From positions 62,001-126,000 of the forward strand of contig CAWKNP010000008.1 in assembly GCA_963851105.1 (NCBI GenBank): a DNA stretch of 64,000 nucleotides. Reading direction: 5' to 3'. This DNA comes from DATARN01 sp963851105 (GTDB taxonomy: Bacteria; Actinomycetota; Acidimicrobiia; Acidimicrobiales; Palsa-688). A program made the position numbers and the translations under genes. A model generated the notes under the pieces. It ran no database searches, had not been told where the DNA came from, and worked only from the letters and a program-made list of their open reading frames with translations. Of the stretch, positions 17,326-23,885 are shown piece after piece (position 1 is the first letter of the stretch; the number at the start of each line of letters is the position of its first letter).

Positions 17326-19026
17326 CTACGTTGACGGTGGCGCCGTCGGGAGGGTCTGGATGGGAGGTACGACCGTGGTGCTCGGGGCGGGGGCGACCGT
17401 TGTCGGCAGGGACGCGGCCCGCGTAGTGGTCGTGAAAGCTCCAGTCGCCGTCACGACCGTCGTGGTGGTCCCCCCCGGGGTGAGAACGGTCGATGGCGCA
17501 GTGGTCGGGGTGCTCGCCGTGGCCGCCGTCTGGAGATCCTTGGCTGTCGCCTTCTTGTCGAGCTGGGCCGGGTGCTGCGGCAGGTACCGGATGGCGACGA
17601 TGCCCTCGGTGAGCGTCCCCCGCTCGTGCGGTTGGATCGACCGGTAATTGTGCGTGGGTATCCAGGACATCAGGAGCAGACCCAGGCATACCGCGCCGAG
17701 CGCGCAGGACAGGAGCCGCCAGGCGGGTCGGCCGGCGGTGTGGCGCCAGGTCCAGACGCCAAGCTGCTTGGCGAAGCGCCACAGCATCAGCATGATTCCG
17801 ATGATGGGGATGGCGAGGACGAGGAGTTGGACCCCGTCGGAGATGGCACTGACGATGTTGCTGGCCCGGGTGATGTGATGCCAGAGCGCCTGGGCGGAAC
17901 TCCCGGCGGTGGCCAGGATCCGGGGCAGGTGGATGAGCACGACGAGCAGCTCGAAGCCCAGGAGGGGGATCACGATCAGCACCCAGGCAGTCACCGCCCA
18001 GCGGACCCACGGCTTGAGCACGGTCACCTTCTGGTCCGCAGGGCGACCCGGGATCACGCTGCCGAGAATCGGGCCGATGCGGGCGAACAGGTCGGGCACG
18101 CCGGTCAGGTCGGCGACGATGTAGTAACCGTCGAGACGAATGATGGGCAGGAGCTGGTGGACGATCTCCAGGTGCTCGATCAGGACCAGCAACAGGAGCG
18201 GCTCGAAACGGGTGGCAAAGAAGGCTCCCACGGTCGCCAGGATGATGACGACGTTGAGGTAGACCCCGCCGAGATCGGTGCGCAGGCGGGCGCGGCGGCT
18301 CAGCCGGTAGGCGTCGGTGACATCGGTATAGAACGCCGGCCATGCCAGGTACAGCCCGCAGCCCATCTTGCCGGGGTGGCCGCCGCCGTAGCGGCAGGCA
18401 GCGGCATGGCCGATCTCGTGGAGGGCGGCCGCGACCACGACCGCCGCGAACAGGGGCAAGAACAGGCCCGGATGCAGCAACGACTGGCGCAGCGCCTGGG
18501 CGACGCCATGGAGGAAGAAGAGCCAGTAGTCGGCTGCGACCAGCGCGACCAGCGCCGCCAGCACGATCACCGGAAGGAAGAGTGGCTTGAAGATCGCGCC
18601 AAGGGTCTCCGAAACCTGTTCCGATACCACGCCGATGCGGAACCGGAAAGCGAGGAAGGGGTCCGCCTTCACTGTCGACGGGCTGCTCCCGTCCGCCGCC
18701 GCCAGGATGCCGAGGGGGCGCAGCTTCTCTTCGACCAGAAAACGGACATCATCGGGATCCAGCTGCCGCTGGATTTCCCCACCCAGCTCTGTCGCCAACT
18801 GTTCGTAGGTGTGCTGCCCATCGGCTTTGCCGGCCAGGCGGTAGAGGAGGTCGGGCAGCTGCACGACCTGGCCGTCTCCGAGGCGGACGAGCGAGGGTGC
18901 CTCCCGATATCCCGACCCTTCGTACTCTCCGATCAGCTGGACTCCGTCGGCCAACTGTGGGGGCGACTGGGCGTTGCGGTCGGCGCTGGCAGCAGGTTGC
19001 GCCGTGCCCTGCGAGGTAGTGGTCAC
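17326..19026 (-). CDS. PqqD/RRE-like domain fused to M50 (site-2-protease-type) membrane zinc protease
   Basis: The 566-residue protein is read from GTG 19026, with AAGGAG five bases upstream. Residues about 29-108 match the pattern of PqqD-like RiPP recognition elements (REAPSLVRLGDGQVVQLPDLLYRLAGKADG, then QLATELGGEIQRQLDPDDVRFLVEEKLRPLG). Residues about 145 onward carry multiple membrane segments. HEIGH at 203-207 supplies two zinc His and the catalytic Glu, and RLDGYY (Asp299) the third ligand, as in 'putative peptide zinc metalloproteases' related to YydH. The C-terminus (after about 480) is a Thr/Pro-rich tail. RREs bind leader peptides, so this protein should bind and cut the small peptides encoded on both sides (inference). 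The gene's 5' flank is open in frame back to 19806, but that part is antisense of peptide C. Confidence 0.85.
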   Translation of the reverse strand: MTTTSQGTAQPAASADRNAQSPPQLADGVQLIGEYEGSGYREAPSLVRLGDGQVVQLPDLLYRLAGKADGQHTYEQLATELGGEIQRQLDPDDVRFLVEEKLRPLGILAAADGSSPSTVKADPFLAFRFRIGVVSEQVSETLGAIFKPLFLPVIVLAALVALVAADYWLFFLHGVAQALRQSLLHPGLFLPLFAAVVVAAALHEIGHAAACRYGGGHPGKMGCGLYLAWPAFYTDVTDAYRLSRRARLRTDLGGVYLNVVIILATVGAFFATRFEPLLLLVLIEHLEIVHQLLPIIRLDGYYIVADLTGVPDLFARIGPILGSVIPGRPADQKVTVLKPWVRWAVTAWVLIVIPLLGFELLVVLIHLPRILATAGSSAQALWHHITRASNIVSAISDGVQLLVLAIPIIGIMLMLWRFAKQLGVWTWRHTAGRPAWRLLSCALGAVCLGLLLMSWIPTHNYRSIQPHERGTLTEGIVAIRYLPQHPAQLDKKATAKDLQTAATASTPTTAPSTVLTPGGTTTTVVTATGAFTTTTRAASLPTTVAPAPSTTVVPPIQTLPTAPPST

Positions 19027-19103
19027 CGAGCTCCTTCCGACGCCGGTAGCGGCCGCCACCGACGGCTTGTCTTGTTTCCGCCCCCGGAGAGGGGCAAACC
19101 CGC

Positions 19104-19307
19104 TCAGTCCTGGTGATCGCCCGACGCCGGCGGCTCTTGGACGACCGGAGCAGTCTGCTCGGCCGATGCCGAGCTGTGACCCCCGCCGACGTTGCGGACG
19201 ACCACCCGGTTGACCCGGCTGGAGATGTTGATCCGAGCACCGCCTTGCGCGTTGGCGTTGCGGAAGGCATCTCGAATCTGGCGTTCGATTCGATCGCGAA
19301 GTCCCAT
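19104..19307 (-). CDS. Small protein D sharing the QTAPxxQ motif with the precursor peptides
   Basis: A 67-residue protein immediately upstream of the M50 gene (77 bases). The N-terminus is Arg-rich and helical-looking (LRDRIERQIRDAFRNANAQGG), and the middle is a possible beta stretch (INISSRVNRVVVRNVGG). The tail contains AEQTAPVVQEPP, which matches QTAPIIQ in peptides A and B. It lacks the LPERAAMSLI block. It could be a divergent precursor, an accessory protein, or a chaperone for the system. It is divergent from peptide B with 124 bases between them, which should hold both promoters. Confidence 0.62.
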   Translation of the reverse strand: MGLRDRIERQIRDAFRNANAQGGARINISSRVNRVVVRNVGGGHSSASAEQTAPVVQEPPASGDHQD

Positions 19308-19431
19308 GGCGCGCGTCGTACCCGGTTGTGGGCCGTTTGATCCGACGATCGAGGGGAATAGCTAGGTCAGTCGTACCCCGGCGTGGCGGAACTTGGCGCC
19401 GGTGCAGGTGACCTAACCAAGGAGACCATGA

Positions 19432-19635
19432 ATGAGTGACGAATACCGCAAGCTGACGCGCGCCGAGCTGGACGAGATGGCGGGCGAGGCGCTGCCCGAG
19501 CGGGCCGCCATGTCGCTGATCAATGCGAACATCGCGGCACCGGTCAATCTGGCCGCGGCTCTCAATGTGGCTTCGGATAACTCCGTGGCCTACGCAAATG
19601 CTCAGCAGACCGCCCCGATCATCCAGCACAACTGA
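19432..19635 (+). CDS. Peptide B: putative precursor peptide, LPERAAMSLI family
   Basis: A 67-residue peptide with AAGGAG seven bases before ATG 19432 (an out-of-frame ATG lies at 19428). It aligns without gaps to peptide A: MSDEYRKLTRAELDEMAGEA, the invariant LPERAAMSLINANIA, then a more variable half ending QQTAPIIQHN. It is followed after 16 bases by peptide C on the same strand, so B and C form a two-gene transcript divergent from the D-M50-A-secreted protein run. Confidence 0.75.
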   Translation: MSDEYRKLTRAELDEMAGEALPERAAMSLINANIAAPVNLAAALNVASDNSVAYANAQQTAPIIQHN

Positions 19636-19651
19636 GAAAGGGAGTACCCCG

Positions 19652-19870
19652 ATGGCTGACGAATACCGCAGGATCACGCGCGAAGAACTCGACACCATGA
19701 CCGGCGAACCGCTGCCCGAGCGGGCCGCCATGTCGCTGATCAACGCCAACATCGCCATTCCCGTGAATGCCGCGGTGGCCGCCAACGTGCTTTCCGACAA
19801 CTCCACGGCGTACGCGAACGCCGTTCAAGGCACGCCGATCTCCCAGGGCAACCTGGGGGGCCTGCAGTAA
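19652..19870 (+). CDS. Peptide C: putative precursor peptide, LPERAAMSLI family
   Basis: A 72-residue peptide from ATG 19652, with AAAGGGAG about nine bases upstream. It has the same leader plan as A and B (DEYRRITREELDTMTGEP) and the same LPERAAMSLINANIA block. The core differs most: AYANAVQGTPISQGN, with a five-residue extension LGGLQ. Variation confined to the second half while the leader is constant supports a leader/core division (inference). Confidence 0.75.
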   Translation: MADEYRRITREELDTMTGEPLPERAAMSLINANIAIPVNAAVAANVLSDNSTAYANAVQGTPISQGNLGGLQ

Positions 19871-19961
19871 AGGCGTTCGCCCTTCGCAGTGAGTCCTGGC
19901 GGCGGGGACGACATCGGCTTCCGGCCGTGTCGCCCTCGCCGCCGAGGCATTGATGTCTCGG

Positions 19962-20822
19962 CTACTTCAAGGTATTGACCGCCCGGGCCACCACCAACGC
20001 CCCGATGGAGAGCGAAACGCCGGCCTGCATGGCCATTAGGGACTTGGCCCAGCGGGTCAGAGGCATGACATCAGTCGGGCTGAACGCGGTTGCGTTGGTG
20101 AACGACACGTACAGGTAGTCGACGAAGCGCGGCGCCCAACCGGACGGGGCCAGCTGCGGCGCGCTCATCTGGGGGAACAGAAAGTCGGGGTAGGGATCCA
20201 CGCCCTTGAGGCGGGCGACCGGTCCACCTCTATCGAGTTCCCAGTACCAGAGACCGAAGATGATGATGTTGGTCAGATAGATCGAGGCGCCGCTGGCCAG
20301 GAGTTGGCGGGCGTCGGCACCCATGGTGTTGTCGAGCAGGCCTTCGATCAGCTTTGCCCCCGACCAGATGTTGTCGATGCTGATGACGGCGATGAGGCCG
20401 ACACTGATGCCCCGCAACAGCCGCGACTCCCGGTCGATCTTGCGGGGGTTGGCGGCTACCAGGCCGATGAGCAGGGCCCCTTCGAGCACCGGTAGCAGCC
20501 AGGTGGGGTGGAAGGTGAGGTGGTCGGGGAGGCCGACCTGCAGGGCGATCGCCACCGCGATCACGGCCGCCACCGGCATTCGGTTCTCGCCCTCGGTGGC
20601 GGCCCGCAACAGCGGCGTCAGCAGGTCCTCGGCTTCGTGGATCTCGGTCGTACAGAGCCGCTCCAGGTGGGTGAGGTGGTCCCGCATGCCGTCGAGCGCC
20701 CGGATCATGGGGCTCACCTGAGCCGCGGTCGATCCCGCGGCCGACGGCGAGGCGGCCGATTCCTCGTTGTCGTTGCTGGGAGAGGGATTTGTTGTGCCGG
20801 CCATGTCACTACCGTGCCTCAT
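19962..20822 (-). CDS. Multi-pass membrane protein, DUF1345-like C-terminus (tentative)
   Basis: A 286-residue protein. I chose ATG 20822, preceded by GGTGAGGTGG at good spacing; GTG 20837 and ATG 20804 are alternatives. A polar Ser/Ala-rich N-terminus and a coiled-coil-like stretch (ALDGMRDHLTHLERL) precede about five hydrophobic segments. The last part, YLYVSFTNATAFSPTDVMPLTRWAKSLMAMQ, has the 'pore-loop then SPTD then two helices' look of DUF1345 and small ion-channel-like proteins. I cannot assign a substrate. It is convergent with peptide C. Confidence 0.65.
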   Translation of the reverse strand: MRHGSDMAGTTNPSPSNDNEESAASPSAAGSTAAQVSPMIRALDGMRDHLTHLERLCTTEIHEAEDLLTPLLRAATEGENRMPVAAVIAVAIALQVGLPDHLTFHPTWLLPVLEGALLIGLVAANPRKIDRESRLLRGISVGLIAVISIDNIWSGAKLIEGLLDNTMGADARQLLASGASIYLTNIIIFGLWYWELDRGGPVARLKGVDPYPDFLFPQMSAPQLAPSGWAPRFVDYLYVSFTNATAFSPTDVMPLTRWAKSLMAMQAGVSLSIGALVVARAVNTLK

Positions 20823-20965
20823 CTCGGCCCACCTCACCAGCCGCCATCGGCGCGGGAAGAGAGTTAGGCGAGATTTTGCCCGTCCTTAGACGGGCTCCGC
20901 CGATATCTCCAACAGCGGTGCACGGACGCACCGGCCCCTCTTTCACTGCTGAGGAGACCACCGAG

Positions 20966-21634
20966 ATGTTCTGGAACCGGGCACGTGCCATCGGGTTTGT
21001 GGCTGCCGCCGGCGTCGCCATCGGCGGCTGCGGTGTCGCCACCACGGTCGGGAAAACGGCAGCCGTTGCCAGAATGACGGTGGTCGCGGCCACCCACGCC
21101 GCGACCGGGACGACCCCGACGCTCCCGACCTTCCCGCAACCGGTCGATGCCGTCAATCTCGCGCCCCCGGCGTCGCCGTCGGCGCCTGGCGCCAAGCAGG
21201 CCCGCCCGGCGACGGTGGCGGGGGCGCCCGGTGCCGCCGGGAAAGCAGGGGCGCCGGCTGCCGGCGCCGTAGCCACCACTGCGGCCGGCGCGGCCCGAGC
21301 CGTGGGGGCCGCGGGCGCCTCCGGTGCCGACTTGGCGTCTGCCGGGCTCGCCCCCCGTCGCCAACCCTCTGCCGCTCAGGTGAGCCAGGTCATCGCGGCG
21401 GTCCACGGCTTCGTCCCGTTCTTCACCCCGTCGGCGGCCGACGTGGCCGACGCCGGCAACAAGGTCTGCACCGCTTTCGACCAGGGCAAGTCGTTCCCGT
21501 CGGTGAAGTCGACTGCCCTGGACCTGGTCGGTGCCGGGTCCTACAGCTGGCTCGTCCCGTCGTCGGTGGCGGCCAGCGCGGTGCGGTCGCTGGTGAATCT
21601 GTACTGCCCGGCGTACGCCGCTAAGACAGTTTGA
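20966..21634 (+). CDS. Lipoprotein with DUF732 domain
   Basis: A 222-residue protein from ATG 20966 with GAGGAG nine bases upstream. VAAAGVAIGGCG is a signal peptide with lipobox Cys (about residue 24). A long Ala/Gly/Pro-rich linker follows. The last 80 residues are a DUF732 domain: FTPSAADVADAGNKVCTAFDQG ... VNLYCPAY, with the two conserved cysteines and the typical helical spacing. DUF732 is common in mycobacterial secreted proteins; its function is unknown. It is divergent from the membrane protein gene. Confidence 0.78.
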   Translation: MFWNRARAIGFVAAAGVAIGGCGVATTVGKTAAVARMTVVAATHAATGTTPTLPTFPQPVDAVNLAPPASPSAPGAKQARPATVAGAPGAAGKAGAPAAGAVATTAAGAARAVGAAGASGADLASAGLAPRRQPSAAQVSQVIAAVHGFVPFFTPSAADVADAGNKVCTAFDQGKSFPSVKSTALDLVGAGSYSWLVPSSVAASAVRSLVNLYCPAYAAKTV

Positions 21635-21661
21635 CGGGGTGCCGGCGGAGCGGCGTCAGAG

Positions 21662-22009
21662 TCAGACTTGCCGCGGGCAGCGCACGCAGGTGGTGGCGGT
21701 GGGTATGGCCACCAGCCGTTCGTCGGTGATCAGCCCGCCACAGCGACGGCACCGCCCGTAGGTGCCCGCCGCCAGCCGGGCCCCCGCCTGCTCGACCTCC
21801 GCCAGGTGCGCCGCGGCCAAGGTCCGCAACCCGTGGGCGAGGGAGAGTTCGACGGCCGGCGTGGCGCCATCGGGGTCGTGCTCATCGTCGCGACCTTCGG
21901 TCATCGCCGACGCCGCGATGGCGTGATACTCCGACTCCCGGGCAGCGAGTTGGGCGATGGCCTGCACCCGGGTCTCATTCAGGAGGCGGGCGTGGTGGTC
22001 GCGATCCAC
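21662..22009 (-). CDS. DksA/TraR-family zinc-finger protein
   Basis: A 115-residue protein. The N-terminal 80 residues are helical (a coiled coil around the HLAEVEQAGARLAAG segment). The C-terminus is a C4 zinc finger, CRRCGGLITDERLVAIPTATTCVRC. This is the DksA/TraR layout, in which the coiled coil enters the RNA polymerase secondary channel. Actinobacterial short forms often lack the DxxDxA tip and their role is unproven; I see no such tip here. Confidence 0.85.
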   Translation of the reverse strand: MDRDHHARLLNETRVQAIAQLAARESEYHAIAASAMTEGRDDEHDPDGATPAVELSLAHGLRTLAAAHLAEVEQAGARLAAGTYGRCRRCGGLITDERLVAIPTATTCVRCPRQV

Positions 22010-22053
22010 GCCGCCATTTTCCCTCCCTCTTCCGGCCTACCGGCGTCGACAGA

Positions 22054-22629
22054 TCATCGCAACGCCGACCAGGCGGCAACGAGGGCCAGGATGACCAGGA
22101 CCACGGCCGTGACCTTGCGGACAGTCGCGACCGGGACCCACCGCAGCAGGCCCTGACCGCCTATGACGGCAAGGGCCGCGACCAGCCAGAGAGCTGCGAT
22201 TGCACCCATCCCCACCGACAGCGGTGAGTGGTAGTGGGCTGCCAGGTTGGCGGTCAGGATCTGGGTGAGGTCGCCCCATTCGGCCAGGAAAATCACGAGA
22301 AACGCGGTCGTGAACACGGTGTGGGCCGCCGCCTCCTGCTCGACAAGCTCCTCCTCGTCTTTGGTGCCTTCGCACCATGCGTACACCGCGCCGACTCCGA
22401 ATGCGACGGCAACCAGCGCCTCGATGGCCCGGTGGGGCAGGAGGTGGAACAGCCCGACGCCAATCGTGGTCGCGATGGCGACATGGACCGCGAAGGCGGC
22501 CGCAGCACCCAGCCACACCTGGCGGGGCCGACCCTTCGTGGCCATGACCACGCTGGCGAACATTGACTTGTCCGGAAGCTCGCCGAGAAAAATGATCGGG
22601 AAGACGGCGACGACAACGGCCAGGTTCAC
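22054..22629 (-). CDS. TMEM165/GDT1 (UPF0016)-family cation exporter
   Basis: A 191-residue membrane protein from GTG 22629, five bases after the stop of the ArsB-like gene. It has the two family motifs, LGELPDKS near the N-terminus and AEWGDLTQ in the second half, each at the start of a three-helix unit (six helices). Bacterial GDT1 members (MneA-type) export Mn2+; others move Ca2+/H+. The first motif has Pro where ExGDK has Gly, a common variant. Co-transcription with an anion-pump-like protein suggests an ion-homeostasis pair. Confidence 0.85.
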   Translation of the reverse strand: MNLAVVVAVFPIIFLGELPDKSMFASVVMATKGRPRQVWLGAAAAFAVHVAIATTIGVGLFHLLPHRAIEALVAVAFGVGAVYAWCEGTKDEEELVEQEAAAHTVFTTAFLVIFLAEWGDLTQILTANLAAHYHSPLSVGMGAIAALWLVAALAVIGGQGLLRWVPVATVRKVTAVVLVILALVAAWSALR

Positions 22630-22633
22630 GGCG

Positions 22634-23797
22634 TTACCCCCCGACCACCGGGCGCAGCACGATGAGCACGGCACCCGCCACGGCCAGGGAGGGCACCAGG
22701 ACCTGGACGCCGACCCGGGCGAACGTGATTGCTGTGACCGGGACCTCCAGCCGGGCCAGGGAGGCCTGCCACAGCAGAGCCGCCAATGTGCCCGTGACGA
22801 GGACGAGGGGGCCGACATTGACGCCCAGCAGCAGGGCCCAGATCCCGGCGCCGGTGTGGGGCAGGGCGACGAGCAGCGCGGGGAGGTTGTTGACCAGGTT
22901 GGCGCCCGCCGCGGCCAGCGCGGTGATGCGGAGCAGGTCGCGGTTTGCGGCGCCGGCAAAAAGGGAGCCGAAATCGACCGACGCCGCCGCGCCGCCCGCA
23001 AGGAGGCCGAGCGACGCCGCCACCGCGGCGGTGCCCCACGGGAGGTCCCGGAGCGGAACATGGCCGGTGAGCGCGATCAACACCACGTCGGCGGCGACCG
23101 CGACGACCCACTCGGGAACGCCAAGTCCCGGCCCGACGACGAAGCCGACCAGGACCGCGACCACGACGCCGCCCCCGATGGCGAGGGCGCGCCGGTCGGC
23201 GGGGCCTTCCGGCGGCGCAGTCGGCCTTCCCGGGCGCAGAGCCCGGCGATAGGCGAACCACCCGATCACGGTCGCGGCCAAGGAGGGGGGACCGAGGTGG
23301 ACCAGAAAGTCGGTGGCGCGCAAATGCCGGGTCGAAGCCGCGATCAGGTTGGTCAGGTTGGACACCGGCAGGGCGGACGACGCCAGGCAGCTGAGCAGCA
23401 CCGGTTGAAACCCGAGCGCCAGCGGATCGAGCCCGCAGCGCCGGGCGATGCGTACGTACAGGGGGGTCAGGAGGACGACCGCGGCATCGAGGTTGAGCAC
23501 GGTAGTGACCACGGCCGCGAAGACCCAGAGGCCGAGGGCGAGGTGCCGACCGTGGCCGAAGACCCGGGCGGCAGCGGCGAAGAACCCGATGCGGTCCAGC
23601 AGCGCGCCGAGCGGGACCGCCGCCAGCAGGAACGCCAGCGGCGCCGCCAGCGGCCGCATGAGGCTGGCCGGGTGGTCGAGAGTCCGCGACACCACGGCGA
23701 CGGCGGCCATTGCGGTCGGTGCTGCCCACGCCGGCAAACCGCGGGGACGAAAGATGGCCCCCGCGACACCGACAAGGAGCAGGAGAACACTGATCAC
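22634..23797 (-). CDS. ArsB/SLC13-type anion transporter
   Basis: A 387-residue membrane protein with about ten hydrophobic segments. LNLDAAVVLLTP and SCLASSALPVSNLTNLI are the hairpin regions of the ion-transporter superfamily (ArsB/NhaD/CitM), and NLVNNLPALLVALP is the second inverted repeat counterpart. GTG 23797 is preferred because the upstream in-frame TTG at 23842 adds a hydrophilic tail that overlaps the terminator hairpin. Substrate cannot be told from the sequence (arsenite or an organic/inorganic anion). No arsR or arsC lies nearby. Confidence 0.75.
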   Translation of the reverse strand: MISVLLLLVGVAGAIFRPRGLPAWAAPTAMAAVAVVSRTLDHPASLMRPLAAPLAFLLAAVPLGALLDRIGFFAAAARVFGHGRHLALGLWVFAAVVTTVLNLDAAVVLLTPLYVRIARRCGLDPLALGFQPVLLSCLASSALPVSNLTNLIAASTRHLRATDFLVHLGPPSLAATVIGWFAYRRALRPGRPTAPPEGPADRRALAIGGGVVVAVLVGFVVGPGLGVPEWVVAVAADVVLIALTGHVPLRDLPWGTAAVAASLGLLAGGAAASVDFGSLFAGAANRDLLRITALAAAGANLVNNLPALLVALPHTGAGIWALLLGVNVGPLVLVTGTLAALLWQASLARLEVPVTAITFARVGVQVLVPSLAVAGAVLIVLRPVVGG

Positions 23798-23841
23798 GGG
23801 CCATGTTGGTCGTTCTGACTGGCAACCGCCACCCCGCGCCA

Positions 23842-23879
23842 AGGCCGGGGCCCGCCTCCGTGGAAGCGAGCCCCGGCCT
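23842..23879 (-). terminator. GC-rich hairpin after the subtilase gene
   Basis: AGGCCGGGGC (23842-23851) pairs perfectly with GCCCCGGCCT (23870-23879) across an 18-base loop, seven bases beyond the subtilase stop. There is no clear U-run, as is common for high-GC actinobacteria. Confidence 0.6.
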
Positions 23880-23885
23880 CAGGGC

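Noticed and set aside
17572..19116. 514-codon plus ORF antisense to the M50 protease
   Set aside because: Low-hydrophobicity, Gln/Arg/Gly-rich shadow; the M50 frame has HEIGH, membrane segments and a ribosome binding site.
19652..19806. N-terminal extension of the M50 gene back to 19806
   Set aside because: This stretch is the exact antisense of peptide C and small protein D lies between; GTG 19026 with AAGGAG is a far better start.
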